Below are positions 9,780 to 21,542 of a stretch of DNA of 64,000 bases, one piece after another. The notes beneath the pieces are model-generated. The model was not told the DNA's origin, made no database searches, and saw only the letters and a program-made list of their open reading frames with translations. This DNA is from Mycolicibacterium mageritense. GTDB lineage: Bacteria > Actinomycetota > Actinomycetes > Mycobacteriales > Mycobacteriaceae. Numbering within the stretch: position 1 is the first letter of the stretch; every line of letters starts with the position of its first letter. The stretch is taken from contig NZ_AP022567.1 in the NCBI RefSeq assembly GCF_010727475.1, forward strand, positions 4,216,001-4,280,000, given 5' to 3'. The translations under genes and the position numbers were made by a program.

Positions 9780-12700
9780 TCCACCCACCAATGCACATGA
9801 ACTTTCTTGCCGTCATCGAGCGCCGAGGTGAGTGCGGACTGCAACGACGTCAAATCCTTCGCGCCGCGCAGCACCACCTCGCCCGACGGCTCGGGGCCGG
9901 GGGGTGGGGGTGGCGGCGGAGGTGGGGTTGGCGGCTCATCCTCGACAACCCAGGTGACAAGCTTGTTCTCACCACCGGTGAGTTCGTCGCTCAGTGAGCG
10001 ACCCGGAATCGAGATCGCGTCCTGCAGCGCCCTCCAGATGGAACGGGCGGGATCACCGGCCTCACCGGCACGGTCAGTGCCGGCTTTGAGCTTCTCCAGC
10101 AGTTTCCATTTGAAGTTCCGCAACGTGCGAGTATCGCGGGCGGCGTCGCCGGTGATCTGGCCGGCGGTCTCCAACGCGACCGGCAATGCGACCGACGCCA
10201 TCGCGTTGATGACGGCGACGTTTCCGGCTGTGCTATATAGGGTTTCGACGAATTGCTGGAACGCCCGGGCGGCGCTCAATCGGTCATTGGCGCCAGCTTC
10301 GGACTCCAGTCGACGATGTGCGGCAGCGAGTTCCTCGATCAAATACCTGATCTCACTGAGGGATTCGTTGGCCTTAGTCCGCACCTGAGTGGCGAAGTCG
10401 GCGACGTTGGCACCAGTCAGGTAGGTCCGGGGCATGGTGTAGCCGAACAACTTGGCGGCGTTGGCACGGGCCGCATCCCAGGATTGCTGATCAGGCAGCT
10501 GCTCTGCCCGCAATTCGATGTTGGGTCGCAACCGCCCCAATGCCGGTGCGGTGATGGCGCTTCCGGCTTCGAACCAGGCCCGTTTACGCAGTAGCGCCCA
10601 GGCCGACAGCACCAGATCGCGGGCCTCGGGCCGCAACCCCCAGGCGGGCGACATGCCGTCGATGTGCTGCTGCAATACACCGACGGTAACCGGGTCAGCG
10701 GCCAGGGCCGCCCGGTCCAGCTCACCAGCCCAGTAGGCGAAGGAGTCCTCGGCGAACAGGTAGTGGTCCTCGGTTGCTTTGCCGACCCGCAATGGGCCCG
10801 CGACTCGGCGGACCACCTTGCGGTCATTGCCAGGGTTAGTGGGGATGCGGCCATCGCGATGGCTGGCGGCCTGCTCCACATAGTCTCGGACGGTTTCGAA
10901 GTTGCGGGCGGTGACTTCCTCGGCGGCCGGATCAAACTCCGGATGATTCGGGTAGGTAGCGGAAAACGCTTGGTCGACAATCTTGAGGAAGGCATCCTCC
11001 AGACCGGCAGCGGGTGGCATCTGCGGGTCGAAATCGCGGCTCAGCGAGGTCAAGACCTCGAACTGTTGGGAGTCTGCGGTAATCCGCTTCGGGTCGGCGG
11101 GCTCGATCCCGTAGGCCTGTTTCAACAGGTTCTGGAAGCTAGTCATGGTGCCGCTGAACAGGTTTTCAAGGATGCCCCGTGCCTGTGCCCGATCAGTCGC
11201 CCCAAGGTGGTCGGAGTTCTCATTCCAGCGGTCGCCGCTGCCGGTGAACAACCAGTCCAGTTTCACCAGCAGCGCCAGGTCTTCCGTCGCCGACTCGGAG
11301 AAGAATCGGGGCAACCACACCACTGCGTGACGGTCCCCGCTCGTCAGCAGTCGGTCGATGCGGCTGATGTCATCAGCGCTGGTGTAGCCGTCCTCGTCGA
11401 AGGGATAGTCGATGACGAACCGCCAGGTGCCGGGCCGGTTGTCGAAGGACTGCTCGGGCAGCGAGCTGGCGTCACGCACATTGCCGAAGACGATGTCGAT
11501 TTCGCGGCGTGACCCGCGCCAGATGACGGTGCGGGTCGCGGCACCGCCGAGGTCGTCCTGGGCGGTGGTGACGCCGAGCGCCTTGTGCACCAGTTTGCGC
11601 AGTAGTACCCGTCGCCGCCCCGAATTGTCTTCGCCCCGAACCCGATCCAGGATCGACTGGTAATCGACCTCAGCAAGCTGGACTCGGATCACTGGGTTGG
11701 TGCCGTCGGAGACACTGATCTCTGGCACGTCTTTCTGTGCCCATTCGCGCACGACGCCGAGTACTACTCGGGATTCACCGCCCGCGACGCGGGCCTTGAT
11801 CGATCCGTGGTTGAGTGCGGCTAACCGCGGCGCGGTGATGTCCCGCAACGCTGGGACGTTCGGCGCGATGGCGGACAGCAGCAGCGTTTTGGCGATCCGC
11901 TCCTGGCCGCGGAAACCGCCGGGCACCGAATCCGGGACGGTCTCCAGTTGTTCCTTGCTAACCGAGTGCTTTTCCAGCAGGGACGGCAGCAGCCGGTTGC
12001 CGTAGAGGTCATGGGCGGCTTTGAACATTGCCCCGGCATGGTTGTCGATGGGTTCGCTGCCCTCAACGATGTAGTCGAAGGAATCTCCCACCGGGATAAG
12101 GTCATCCACGGTGAGGGTGTCGCGGCGGTCGACAAGCATGCGTTGCATCACCTTGAGCGCGGTGCGTTCTCGCTGCATCACCGAGGACAAATTGCGCAGG
12201 GTGGATACCAGCACGGGGGAGAACGGGTAGGTCAACCGGAACTCGGTCTCGGACGCCCCGCGATGTCTTTCGTCGGTGTTAAGGCTGTCGCGCAGCACAT
12301 CCCACACCTCGGGACGACGGGTCAGATCGGCGAACGCCTGATCTAGAATAGCTTGGGCGGCCTCATCTTTCGGTTTGAGTAGCCGGGCCTTCGCGACCTC
12401 GGCCAGATTGTCATCACCGAGTTCGATCTCCCGGAACCGGCCCTGCTGGTATTGGAAAGCCCGGTCCAGGGCTTCCTGCTCGGCACCCGATGCGCCGGCG
12501 TCGGCGAACCACTTTCGCAGATCCATCTGTCGAGAGATGATCGACACCAGCGGGATGGCGCGTTGGCGCCCCGAGGATTCGACGAGTTTGGTGATCTTCT
12601 GCGATTCGCGGGCGAAAAACTCGGTGTCGCGCACCGAGAATGCCAGCCACAGCACCAGCTCGTCGAGGAACAGCACCACACCGTCGTAGCCGAGCGCCTT

Positions 12701-13456
12701 GGCGTGCTCGGACATGACCACCAGCCCGCGGTCTAGGTCGACGTAGTCGGCGGTTTCGGTGAACGATCCGAAATACCCATTGACCAATGCGGAAACCAGT
12801 TCGCGGCGTTCGGAGTCTTCCGGACCGGCCTTGATCGCAGCCAGGTAGCGGGGCAGATCCCAGGCTGCCCCCAGCAATCCACCCCAGCCATCGCCGCCAC
12901 CTTCGCCGCCGCCTAGGCCGGCCAGGAACTCCTCATCACCCATCCGTTGACGGAGCTTCTCCGCATCGTCGAGTAGCTTGTCGGAGACGTGCACGGCCGG
13001 AAGCGGTGCATCGGGGTGGAGTCGGGTGATCTGCTCGACGTAGCCGCGGAGTACCGCCTGCTCCAACGTTTTCGCGCCCAGCAGGTGGTAGGTGAGGCGC
13101 AGCAACTTCTTGCCGGCCAGCGCGCCGTCGTAGTGGCCGGTGAGGTCTTGAAACTTCGGTACCCGCACGGCCGGGTGGTTGCCGAGCAATGCGTACAGCA
13201 CAGCCATGAAATGGCTTTTACCGGAACCGAACGACCCGGTCAGATACGCCGCCCGTGAGGTGTTCTTGTTCAGCGCGTCAGCGACCAAATCGAGTGCGGC
13301 GGCGAAGTTTTCCCGTAGCGACTCGGTAAGCACGTACTCGTTGAGCGTCGCGGTGATGTGGGCGTCATCGTCGGTGCTGTCGGTGAGCCGCAGTACATAG
13401 TCGTCGCTGCCGACCCGTTCGGGAATGTTGATGACATCACGCAGATAGATGGTCAT
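9776..13456 (-). CDS. pglY: BREX P-loop protein PglY (BrxC family)
   Basis: The product is about 1226 residues when started at ATG 13456 (MTIYLRDV), which overlaps the pglX stop as ATGA; the frame is open to 13501. Walker A is GSFGSGKS (about residues 74-81), and a Walker-B-like [12 protein letters not shown] follows at about 250. PglY/BrxC is the large ATPase of BREX, essential for exclusion. Near the C terminus is an unusual linker with nine successive prolines (PPTP then P9, then GPEPSG), followed by a short conserved tail ending HVHWWVE. The proline run lies at about 9897-9930. Length and motif order fit the family. Confidence 0.93.
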   Translation of the reverse strand: MTIYLRDVINIPERVGSDDYVLRLTDSTDDDAHITATLNEYVLTESLRENFAAALDLVADALNKNTSRAAYLTGSFGSGKSHFMAVLYALLGNHPAVRVPKFQDLTGHYDGALAGKKLLRLTYHLLGAKTLEQAVLRGYVEQITRLHPDAPLPAVHVSDKLLDDAEKLRQRMGDEEFLAGLGGGEGGGDGWGGLLGAAWDLPRYLAAIKAGPEDSERRELVSALVNGYFGSFTETADYVDLDRGLVVMSEHAKALGYDGVVLFLDELVLWLAFSVRDTEFFARESQKITKLVESSGRQRAIPLVSIISRQMDLRKWFADAGASGAEQEALDRAFQYQQGRFREIELGDDNLAEVAKARLLKPKDEAAQAILDQAFADLTRRPEVWDVLRDSLNTDERHRGASETEFRLTYPFSPVLVSTLRNLSSVMQRERTALKVMQRMLVDRRDTLTVDDLIPVGDSFDYIVEGSEPIDNHAGAMFKAAHDLYGNRLLPSLLEKHSVSKEQLETVPDSVPGGFRGQERIAKTLLLSAIAPNVPALRDITAPRLAALNHGSIKARVAGGESRVVLGVVREWAQKDVPEISVSDGTNPVIRVQLAEVDYQSILDRVRGEDNSGRRRVLLRKLVHKALGVTTAQDDLGGAATRTVIWRGSRREIDIVFGNVRDASSLPEQSFDNRPGTWRFVIDYPFDEDGYTSADDISRIDRLLTSGDRHAVVWLPRFFSESATEDLALLVKLDWLFTGSGDRWNENSDHLGATDRAQARGILENLFSGTMTSFQNLLKQAYGIEPADPKRITADSQQFEVLTSLSRDFDPQMPPAAGLEDAFLKIVDQAFSATYPNHPEFDPAAEEVTARNFETVRDYVEQAASHRDGRIPTNPGNDRKVVRRVAGPLRVGKATEDHYLFAEDSFAYWAGELDRAALAADPVTVGVLQQHIDGMSPAWGLRPEARDLVLSAWALLRKRAWFEAGSAITAPALGRLRPNIELRAEQLPDQQSWDAARANAAKLFGYTMPRTYLTGANVADFATQVRTKANESLSEIRYLIEELAAAHRRLESEAGANDRLSAARAFQQFVETLYSTAGNVAVINAMASVALPVALETAGQITGDAARDTRTLRNFKWKLLEKLKAGTDRAGEAGDPARSIWRALQDAISIPGRSLSDELTGGENKLVTWVVEDEPPTPPPPPPPPPGPEPSGEVVLRGAKDLTSLQSALTSALDDGKKVHVHWWVE

Positions 13457-16400
13457 GAGGTGGTGGTCCTTCGGCCGCGGCGGGCAGGTTCGGGCCGCCA
13501 ACTGGTCAGGTCGGTCACGGTGAGGTGATGCTCATTAAGCCGGGCGGTGAGTTCGTCGTCGATGGTGTCGGCGACAGATTCGCCATACTCCGGGTCGATC
13601 TGGTTGTGCCACTGACGAACCCACGGCGCCAACTCCTGTAATCCGGCGAGAAGCGGAACCAGTCTAGGGCTGTCCCAGCCCTCGTCGATGCGCTGGGAGA
13701 TCAGTGAGGCCAGGGCAAGTGCCTGGTCGGCGTGATCCCAGCCGGCCCATCCGAGTAGTTCAGTGGCGTCGGTGTCTCGCCCGGCGTTCGGGTAGGAGAT
13801 GAACCGTTCCTTGGGGACGTCGAGCTTGCCGCGATGCGACCAGTAGGAGCCTTTGGAGAAGTCGGCGGGCTTGTACTTCGGCGGCACCGGGATCGGGTTG
13901 GCGAGCTTTTCCCCGGCATCTTCGCGGCGCTGCAGCGCCCAGGTGTCCTCCCAGGCGGCGCGCTTGTCTAAACCGGACGGTTTGTAGCGGTAGGCGGCCA
14001 GGAACGGAACCGATTCGTCGGCAAGCAATTTCGCCAACGCCGCACCTGTGGCCGCGTTCGGGTCGCTTGCCCACAACCGCAGCACCCCGCGGAATTCCTC
14101 ATCGCGGTCGAGCACGTCGGCCAGTTGCGCCACCGACTGCGCGGCCGGCCGACCCTCCCGGTCGTACCACAGCGCACGGTCCTCGACCCGGTCCAGCAGC
14201 CAGCTCCGCAACGCGGAGTCAACTTGTTTGTCCCACGGCTCGGATGCCCAGCGCCGCTTGTATTCCGGGCGCTCCAACAGTCGGATATTTGGATGCGACT
14301 CGATGGTGTCCAAACGCCGCTGCAACAGGTCGCGGTAATCGGCGGGCAGATGGTCGGGAATCTCGGTGATCGGGGTAGAGCCGTGTCGTTCGAACCACGC
14401 GGTGTGCTCACCGTCCTTCATCCGGCGGGCTAGAGCGATCTCGAAAACCCGCTCCCCGAGCGCAATTCCGGGAACGTCACCGGTGTAGGTCAGGTCGTCC
14501 TCGATGAGGCCGTAGACGCGGTAGTACTCCCAGTCCAATTCTTCCTGATGGGCAATCATCAACCTACGTATGCGCTCCGATTCGGTGCGTGCCGCGTCGA
14601 ATGTCGCAGCTGTGGGAATCTGCCGGCCCGTGACTTCGGTTGGTGATTGTTGCTGGAGATCCTGGGCGAGTTGATCGAGTGGTTGCACGCACTCAACGGG
14701 TAGGGCGGCAGGCAGAGGGAAGTCTTTGAGCGTTGTCGCGTTGTGCTGGTAACGCTCCTCCCACGCCTCGTCACCGATGCCGCGGCCGATCCCACTTCCA
14801 CCCTTGTTATGGCAGTTCTGTTTGAGCCAGAAGCAGGCCGTCGACGAGTTCAGCACCCCCAGCAGCCGCAGATGGTCCTCGACCGACGCGCCCGCCGGCA
14901 GCTTGATCACCGGCGCGGTTTGCTTGAAGACCTTCCCGCCGCGGTCCAGCACGAAATGGTTGTGGGTGGCGACTTCCGCGAAGGTGATGGCTAGTTCGCA
15001 TGTGCCGGGATCACGGGTCAACTGGTGCCACTCGTACCATGGTCGCCCCTCCTCGAAGTACGTTGCCTTCGCGAATGTGGCACGGTTGCCCAGCACCGTT
15101 CTGCATGGCCACAACCACTTGAATGATCCAGGAGATGGTTCGAGTAAGGGAAACCTGGGCGGATCACCGTATGGGAACACCGCGCAAGTGTCGGATGTGA
15201 TGTTCCAGTCGCGGACCTCGTCCCCCAGCGTGAGCGGCCGGACCATCGCGCTTTCGACTGCTCGGCGTTCGAATGATTGTTCGTCAGCGAGCATCACCTC
15301 GTCGGCGTTCGTCATACCAAACACGCCGATTCGATGTGTTTGAAGGTCAAGCGATATAGATGACACAGTCGTGATGTGTTCCAGAAGTTCTACTGCGCCA
15401 CCGCCGCTCAAGCTCCACGGATGCGTGCGGAATCCGGCCCGGGGAAGATCTGCGACGCTGATGTACGCGTCTTCGTGTCCCGGGTTTGCGATGTGTTCGG
15501 TGATTGCCGTCCACACGAGGCCCTTCGCGGGCTCCGGCGGTCGCCCGGGTTCACCCCGAATGCCCAGCACCGCGCGAATGGTCTCTGTCGCGGCACGTTG
15601 GTGGCGGCCAACGATGATTGCGGTCGGCGTCCCGTGCCCCGGGATGTAGGCACCGGATGTGTCGATGATTTCGCGGACATCGACCGTCGGCAGGAACTCC
15701 TCAATCAGTTTCGAGCCAAACTCCCGCTTCATAAATGAGTTCGACGTGATTTGTCCAGCCCAGCCCGCGGGCCGAGAACCGGAAGGGCCGTAGGCAAGAC
15801 GGAAGAAAAGTTCCATGAATGGCACGGTCAACGCGTACTTCCGGTGCGGGGTCTTGTAGAGCTGCCGGTACATCGAGTTGAGCGCTGCATCCTTGGGCGT
15901 GATGTAGGGCGGGTTCCCGACCACTACATCATGTTCGCGCTGCAAGATTTCTTTGAGCGCGTCGACGTCCTCGGTCGAATCTGCACGAATTGCGGGGCCT
16001 GCCAATAGGTCTTCAGGAAGCAGCTGTTGATTCGCTCCCCATAGCAGGCTGTCGCCCGCGGCCAGGTGCGGCTGGTAGCGGATTTTCTGCTCGATGCTGT
16101 GATCGCCGGCAGCATGCAGCGCAGCGACCAGTAGCCGGAAGCGGGCGATCGCCACCGCGAATGGGTTGATGTCAACGCCGTAGACCCCGTCGAGGGCATT
16201 CTCTACCAGCTCGCGTGTACCGAGTGCAGGGGCTTCACGTTCCCACCGCTCATGCAGGCGGTGGAACGCGCCGAGCAGGAAATGTCCTGAGCCACAGGCG
16301 GGATCGATGACGGTGAAGCCTTCCAACGGACGACCCGCGAGGGCCGGTTCCATCGTCTGGTCGAGAATGAATTCCTCGACGAACTCCGGGGTTTGCAGCA

Positions 16401-17013
16401 GCGCGTAGGTCTTCTTCGCGTGCTCGGACAAGTCCTGGTAAGCCTCGCCGAGGAAGCGGGTGTCGACGCCGGCGAAGGAGTAGACGGGCTGCCCATCGTC
16501 GCCCTGCTGCCACCAAAATTCCAGTAGTGCCCGCGCCGCGTCACCCGATGGTGCCACCAGATGCAACGGCGAGAATTTGTCCACCAGCCCAGCGGTCGCC
16601 GGGTATTTCGCGAAATGCTCGATGATTTGGCCGAGCCATTCGCGGTCGGTGTGCTCGGGCTGGGCCTGAAAGAAGCTACGACGGGCGTCGAGTGCCTGGG
16701 CGCGTTGGTCGGCGTCGGACCCACTGATCCAGCGAGGGCTGACCAAGGCGTTGTCCTCGCAGTAGCGGGCGAACACCGTCAGCAACACCCACGCGACTGC
16801 GGCCTGGGTCACCCGGTCGTTACGCCACTCCTGCCAAGTCGATGCGGTGCGTTGCGCGGTGAACGCAGCGTCGTAGTCGCCCTTCCACGCCTCGAACACG
16901 CCAGGCTGGCGACCGTCGTGATCCTCGCCGTCGACCCGAGCCCGCAGATCCGCCTCCAAGTCCAGCACCTGCCGGCGTAGCGCTGCCACTAGATCCGATG
17001 CCGCCCAAGTCAA
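13453..17013 (-). CDS. pglX: BREX adenine-specific DNA methyltransferase PglX
   Basis: A 1186-residue N6-adenine methyltransferase. The AdoMet-binding motif is [15 protein letters not shown] (about residue 235) and the catalytic motif is [12 protein letters not shown] (about residue 366); a long target-recognition and C-terminal region follows. It starts at TTG 17013, directly after the pglW TAA (17014-17016), and its own TGA overlaps the pglY ATG. PglX methylates the host at a non-palindromic site so that BREX spares it, and is required for exclusion. The phase-variable homopolymer tract reported for Streptomyces pglX was not seen: no long G or C run occurs inside this gene. Confidence 0.94.
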   Translation of the reverse strand: MTWAASDLVAALRRQVLDLEADLRARVDGEDHDGRQPGVFEAWKGDYDAAFTAQRTASTWQEWRNDRVTQAAVAWVLLTVFARYCEDNALVSPRWISGSDADQRAQALDARRSFFQAQPEHTDREWLGQIIEHFAKYPATAGLVDKFSPLHLVAPSGDAARALLEFWWQQGDDGQPVYSFAGVDTRFLGEAYQDLSEHAKKTYALLQTPEFVEEFILDQTMEPALAGRPLEGFTVIDPACGSGHFLLGAFHRLHERWEREAPALGTRELVENALDGVYGVDINPFAVAIARFRLLVAALHAAGDHSIEQKIRYQPHLAAGDSLLWGANQQLLPEDLLAGPAIRADSTEDVDALKEILQREHDVVVGNPPYITPKDAALNSMYRQLYKTPHRKYALTVPFMELFFRLAYGPSGSRPAGWAGQITSNSFMKREFGSKLIEEFLPTVDVREIIDTSGAYIPGHGTPTAIIVGRHQRAATETIRAVLGIRGEPGRPPEPAKGLVWTAITEHIANPGHEDAYISVADLPRAGFRTHPWSLSGGGAVELLEHITTVSSISLDLQTHRIGVFGMTNADEVMLADEQSFERRAVESAMVRPLTLGDEVRDWNITSDTCAVFPYGDPPRFPLLEPSPGSFKWLWPCRTVLGNRATFAKATYFEEGRPWYEWHQLTRDPGTCELAITFAEVATHNHFVLDRGGKVFKQTAPVIKLPAGASVEDHLRLLGVLNSSTACFWLKQNCHNKGGSGIGRGIGDEAWEERYQHNATTLKDFPLPAALPVECVQPLDQLAQDLQQQSPTEVTGRQIPTAATFDAARTESERIRRLMIAHQEELDWEYYRVYGLIEDDLTYTGDVPGIALGERVFEIALARRMKDGEHTAWFERHGSTPITEIPDHLPADYRDLLQRRLDTIESHPNIRLLERPEYKRRWASEPWDKQVDSALRSWLLDRVEDRALWYDREGRPAAQSVAQLADVLDRDEEFRGVLRLWASDPNAATGAALAKLLADESVPFLAAYRYKPSGLDKRAAWEDTWALQRREDAGEKLANPIPVPPKYKPADFSKGSYWSHRGKLDVPKERFISYPNAGRDTDATELLGWAGWDHADQALALASLISQRIDEGWDSPRLVPLLAGLQELAPWVRQWHNQIDPEYGESVADTIDDELTARLNEHHLTVTDLTSWRPEPARRGRRTTTS

Positions 17014-20000
17014 TTACTGCACCCCTCCATCGCCACCGGCGGGAACCACATCCGGAGCCTCCCGCCACACCACAAACTGGCCACCCGGCGAACCCAGCTG
17101 AACTGGCTTGCGGTCGACCAACGCACCGACCTGACCTCGCAGTTGAGGCAGCACCGCCCATACCGGCCGGCGCCGTGGCGCCGACAAATCGGACAGCTTC
17201 GCCAACACCTCCAGATGGCCGTACCGAGCGAGCGGGGAAATTTCGGTCAGGATCAGCGGGTCACGGCTGCTCTCACCGTCGAACACCGCCGCGTGCAACT
17301 CGGCCCACAATTGGGGGACCACCCGGTCGATCACCGCGCGCAACCCGCGGGCATCACGGCTGCCCGACTCGGCCGCGTCGGCGCCGCGGATCAGATCCCA
17401 CGAAACACCCTGCTGTGCAGCCAAATTCCGCATTGCACCGATCAGCCGCGTCGTGACGTCCAACAGCTGGCCGCCGTGGGTTTCGGCTAGGAGGCGGGCC
17501 ACCCGCTCATGCTCACCAGGACGGTCGGCTGGGATCGGCACACCGATCGCCAAGAACCCGCACTCATCCATGGAACGGCGCAGCACCGCCAGGGCGTTCG
17601 TTGCCTGTCCGACTGCGGCATCCGCTGCTGGCGTCGCTACGTCGGGGACCTTTGTGGGTTTGCGGGTGTGCATCGTTGTCGCACTGGCCGGCTCGGCATC
17701 GGGGAAGCAAAACGTTTCCCGGTCGCTGTTCCACTTCAGGTTCAGGGTGGTCTGGTCAAGAATTCTGTCCAGATGCGGACGCAGCGGCACCCGGCCCAGC
17801 TCTGGGAAGCGCGCGGTGACCCGGCTGCGGATCTGCGAGGCAGATAGTGACTCGCTTTGCGCCAACCCGGTCAATGCCACCTGCACCGCCGCCGCCGGCG
17901 ACATCTCTTGATTGTGCAGCTCCCCGCGACCCGACACGGCGGCGTGCTTTGAGACCGCCGCAGCCAGCCGCACCAAGCGCATATCTCCCGGTGTAGGGAC
18001 AGTGACCTCACGGTCGCTGACCGCGTTGTAGCCGGCCTGAAACGCTGCCCTCAACTCGCGGGCTGAACTGTGCGCGGGGATGACGGCGTTGCGGTCGGCC
18101 GACACCAGCTCGTCGGCCCGCTTGGCCGCGGATTCGGCTGCGTTGAGCAGCATTTCGTCGTTGGCGAGCAGCGAAAGCCGGCGGCCGTGGCGCCGCCGCA
18201 CGAACTCCTTGTCGCCGGAGGCGGCCTCATGCTCGCTCAGCCGATCCAGCGCCACCCGCAGCAGCCCACCAGCGGCCCGATCGGCGCGCTCACGCGCAAC
18301 ACTGTCAGTCGGGCTAAGCCCGGCCTGCGGCAGCCGCGCCCGGATCTCGGCGGTCAGCGTGCTGATCGCGGCCACGCCGCCGAAGTCGGCGATCACCCGC
18401 CGCGCAATGTCGGTGATGGCGTCGAGCAGGTCACGGGTGTCGGCGTGCTCGCCCCAATTCTGTTGCAATTCCCTGATTAACTGCGGTCCCCGCTGGGTGG
18501 CTTTGCCCAGTTTCTCGGCCAGCTCTGTGCTGCTGGCGAAAGCTCCCAGTCCAGGCTTCACCCCGAGAATCAGTGCCGCGGCATCCTTGCGGGTGGAGGA
18601 GCGTTGACCAGACACCGCCGTCATTAATATGGCGACCGCGTCGTCGAGACCCATCAGATCGCTCCGCGTTGGCTGAGATTGCTTGCCCAGCCGTTTCGCC
18701 CAGGCGCGGTAGCGCGTGGTGATCTCGCTGCGAGTGTCCTTCGCTTCGCGGGCGACCAGGCGGTTCAGAGCGGTGGAATCCAACGCCAGCAGCTCACCTA
18801 CCGTGCTCACTCGCACTGGCTCCAATGCGGAGAGTGCCCGCGGACTCAACCCCGCGGCGGTGAGTGCTGTTGCCGCGTCAGCCTTTTCGGCTGCAGCGTC
18901 GCTGACCGCGGCGGTGATGTCGGTTTCGGCGACCGCGAAGATGCGCCGCCACCCACGCAGCATGTCTTCCCCGGTGTCTGGGCGCCGCGCGGTATCACGG
19001 GACAGCGCGGCGGCGAAGAACTCGACCATTGCCGTCGCCAGGGTGGGCTCGAACAGCGTCGGGTCCACGGTGACGTCGTCGTCGACGGTAGCTGGGTTGG
19101 CGTTGGGGTCCGGGCCGTACTGCGGGGTGGAGCCGGTGGCCATCTCGAACAGCACCACTGCCGCGCCGTACCGTTCGGCGGCGGTGTCGTATTGGCGGCG
19201 CGCGCCGGCGCCCAGAAATGGGTCGAGGTAAGGTGGAGTGCCTGCCTCGATGTTGCGCGCGTCTACTCCGGCCATGGAGAAGTCGAACATCATTAGATGT
19301 GACTCGGCGCGCGAACTTGATTGGTACACACCAAGATTTGCCGGCTTGATGTCGCGGTTAGTCACGCCGTGGCGTTCTAGTGCGACCAGCGCTGTCAGAA
19401 GGTCGGTACCCCAGCGTTCTAGTACGTCGATGGACAGCCGGCCGCGATTGTTGAGTTCCTCGGCCAGCGTGGTCCGCCCGGCATAGCGCAGGAGCAACGC
19501 GGTGCGCCCACCCACGGTCTCGACGCCGTGCAGGGTGACGATCCGGTCGTCGTTGTCGAACTGGCCGAGGATCTGTGCTTCGGCGTGCAACCGCTCGGCG
19601 GCCTCGGCGTCCTTGGCAACCTTCAATACCCGTTCGGCACCGCCGACCTGGTGGTCTTCGACCAAGATGCCTTCGGCTGTCGACCCTGCGCCCAGCCGTC
19701 GCTTGTAGACGAAACGGCCTCCGGCCAACACCGTGCCAGGGCTCGCCTCAAGTGGGTCGGTGCCGGTCGTCTTTTCCGACAGCTCTTCTCGAACGTCAGC
19801 GAGTTTTGCCACGAAGTCGGCAACGCTGTCGATGCGTTCGGCCGGGCTGGGATTTGTGGCGTCCAGTATGAGCTGCCGCAGCGACGAGCGGACCTGGGGC
19901 ATCTCGGCGGCCAGATCGAGCCCGCGGTCTCGCCGAAGGCGATCCATCAGCTCGCCGCGTTCGGTGGCGGGTGCAGTCCCGCCGGTCAGGATGAAGAACG

Positions 20001-21252
20001 CCAGCGCGCCCAGCCCGAAGACGTCGATGCGGGCCGGGTCGGCGGGGCGAGGGCCCTCCGGGGCAGCGAACAGTCGGGCGGTGTCACTCGGGGTAGCAGC
20101 CATCAGGGACATCGATCCCGATGAAAGCCGACTTACTGCGGTGTCCGGATTGGCTGGCAGCACCCCGGCGCTGTCCCAATCGGTGACTTGGGGCAGTAGA
20201 TGCGCGCCCCGCTCGCGGATCGCGACTGAACGCGGATTGAGGCTGCGATGCACCACCCGATTGCGGTGCGCATAGTGCACGATGTCGGCGATGTCGGAGA
20301 TCAGCTCCAGCTGCTGATCCAGCGTCAAGGTGCTCTGATGGTCGGCCAGCCACAAATCCAGGGGAGTGTCAGCCTTGGGTTGTGGGAAGACAAGGCCGAT
20401 GCCCAGCTCGGGTTCGTTGACCAGGTCTTTCGGCGCCTGTAAGCCGTCGTAGGTGAGCCGGGACAGCAGGTTGAATTCGTGGGTAACGGCCTGCTTGCGG
20501 GCATGATCATCGGCCTTGGTCGAACCCTGCCCGGTGGTGTAGAACCGGATGCGGACGTGATCCTCGGAGTTGACGTGGTGAAACGCCGGCCAGTCCTGCC
20601 AGCCGTCGCCGTCGGCCAGCGGCTGATCGTCGATGATCCACGAGCCGACTTCGCGCTGCCGGCGCGGGGCCAGACCGATCGCCTTCATAAGTCCCGCGAT
20701 CAACTGGCTGTTGTGTTCGGTGACCGGGTCGTGTTTGGCCGGGGCGAGCAAGCGCTCAGAGATGCCGGGAAGCCCGGTGATCTTGCTGTGTCCGTCGAGG
20801 CCGTAGAGGTTGATCGCAGAACTCGGTGCGAGGTCGCAGACGAACTCTGGATGATGCAGGAACACCAGCTCCTGCACATACGGGATGACTCCCTTGGGCA
20901 GATGCCCTGCCTTCTGGCGCAGAGTGTCCTTCAGGAGCGAGGCGAAGTACTGGGCCTTGCGGCGAGCTAGCAGCAGCGGGGAATCCTCGGCCCGGTGGCC
21001 GTCACGCATCCACACGTGGTCGTTGCCGCGCAGGATGCCGCGGTAGTGCTTGAGCTCGACCAGGTAAAGCGTGTCGCGGGCCAAAACCAGCAAGTCAACC
21101 TCATGCCAGCGGCCCCGGTTGTCGCGAAACTCGAAGTTAGCCCAGGCTCGAAACGGCGGAGCGTCAGGAAGGGCCTGCTTGACGGCGTCCAGGCCCTGCT
21201 TTTCGTGCGCAAACTGTGAGTCGGCGATCGTGACCCAGCGGCCGTCCTTCAC
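17014..21252 (-). CDS. pglW: BREX type 2 serine/threonine kinase PglW, NERD + pseudokinase + kinase
   Basis: A 1412-residue protein and the first gene of the BREX operon. Residues about 30-75 form a NERD nuclease-like domain (E51, D53, then ELK at 66-68). A first kinase-like domain spans about 220-480, but its catalytic loop reads VHRSLNPRS (about 335) and the DFG position is DWD, so it looks like a pseudokinase. A second kinase domain (about 510-770) has a glycine loop LGAGSTAEG, an active loop NRDIKPANLGV (about 630) and DFS in place of DFG. About 600 further residues are of unassigned function. The GTG start at 21252 is preceded by a strong AGGAGGTGG site. PglW defines type 2 BREX (Pgl). 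Confidence 0.93.
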   Translation of the reverse strand: MKDGRWVTIADSQFAHEKQGLDAVKQALPDAPPFRAWANFEFRDNRGRWHEVDLLVLARDTLYLVELKHYRGILRGNDHVWMRDGHRAEDSPLLLARRKAQYFASLLKDTLRQKAGHLPKGVIPYVQELVFLHHPEFVCDLAPSSAINLYGLDGHSKITGLPGISERLLAPAKHDPVTEHNSQLIAGLMKAIGLAPRRQREVGSWIIDDQPLADGDGWQDWPAFHHVNSEDHVRIRFYTTGQGSTKADDHARKQAVTHEFNLLSRLTYDGLQAPKDLVNEPELGIGLVFPQPKADTPLDLWLADHQSTLTLDQQLELISDIADIVHYAHRNRVVHRSLNPRSVAIRERGAHLLPQVTDWDSAGVLPANPDTAVSRLSSGSMSLMAATPSDTARLFAAPEGPRPADPARIDVFGLGALAFFILTGGTAPATERGELMDRLRRDRGLDLAAEMPQVRSSLRQLILDATNPSPAERIDSVADFVAKLADVREELSEKTTGTDPLEASPGTVLAGGRFVYKRRLGAGSTAEGILVEDHQVGGAERVLKVAKDAEAAERLHAEAQILGQFDNDDRIVTLHGVETVGGRTALLLRYAGRTTLAEELNNRGRLSIDVLERWGTDLLTALVALERHGVTNRDIKPANLGVYQSSSRAESHLMMFDFSMAGVDARNIEAGTPPYLDPFLGAGARRQYDTAAERYGAAVVLFEMATGSTPQYGPDPNANPATVDDDVTVDPTLFEPTLATAMVEFFAAALSRDTARRPDTGEDMLRGWRRIFAVAETDITAAVSDAAAEKADAATALTAAGLSPRALSALEPVRVSTVGELLALDSTALNRLVAREAKDTRSEITTRYRAWAKRLGKQSQPTRSDLMGLDDAVAILMTAVSGQRSSTRKDAAALILGVKPGLGAFASSTELAEKLGKATQRGPQLIRELQQNWGEHADTRDLLDAITDIARRVIADFGGVAAISTLTAEIRARLPQAGLSPTDSVARERADRAAGGLLRVALDRLSEHEAASGDKEFVRRRHGRRLSLLANDEMLLNAAESAAKRADELVSADRNAVIPAHSSARELRAAFQAGYNAVSDREVTVPTPGDMRLVRLAAAVSKHAAVSGRGELHNQEMSPAAAVQVALTGLAQSESLSASQIRSRVTARFPELGRVPLRPHLDRILDQTTLNLKWNSDRETFCFPDAEPASATTMHTRKPTKVPDVATPAADAAVGQATNALAVLRRSMDECGFLAIGVPIPADRPGEHERVARLLAETHGGQLLDVTTRLIGAMRNLAAQQGVSWDLIRGADAAESGSRDARGLRAVIDRVVPQLWAELHAAVFDGESSRDPLILTEISPLARYGHLEVLAKLSDLSAPRRRPVWAVLPQLRGQVGALVDRKPVQLGSPGGQFVVWREAPDVVPAGGDGGVQ

Positions 21253-21542
21253 CGGTGAGCCACCTCCTTCTCGCAGTGTGTAGGGATAAAGCTAGTGCGG
21301 TGTGCCGGGCTTGCTGGGCTGTTCCCCGATTCGGGGCTTTGCCGGGCCACCGAGTATGCGCCTGGTCACCGACAATTTATGACACGCGCCGTTAATTTGG
21401 TACGGATGTCTCGATATAGTTCGTCGGGTTAGGCGGGAAGTAACGGTGAATCGTCGATCCCTACCTGGGTGGCACGATCGCCGGCAATCTGACAGAGCTC
21501 GGTCCTACACTCAGGGCAACAGTGCTTGGGTGGGAGGTGAAT
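21253..21542. promoter_or_regulatory. Divergent control region between BREX and ietAS, with a CCCCGA-T-TCGGGG palindrome
   Basis: This 290-bp gap must hold the leftward BREX promoter and the rightward ietAS promoter. A perfect 6+1+6 inverted repeat (CCCCGA, T, TCGGGG) lies at 21324-21336, about 75 bp upstream of the pglW start and suitable for a dimeric repressor or a small hairpin. Rightward, TTAATT at 21392-21397 and TATAGT at 21415-21420 are spaced 17 bp and form a weak promoter candidate. The pglW ribosome site AGGAGGTGG lies at about 21262-21270, and the ietA site GGGAGG is at 21532-21537. No dedicated regulator such as BrxR is encoded nearby. The promoter call is weak; the palindrome is plain in the sequence. 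Confidence 0.45.

Noticed and set aside
13453..17013. A possible phase-variable homopolymer tract in pglX, as reported in Streptomyces
   Set aside because: No run of G or C long enough for frequent slippage was seen inside the gene.
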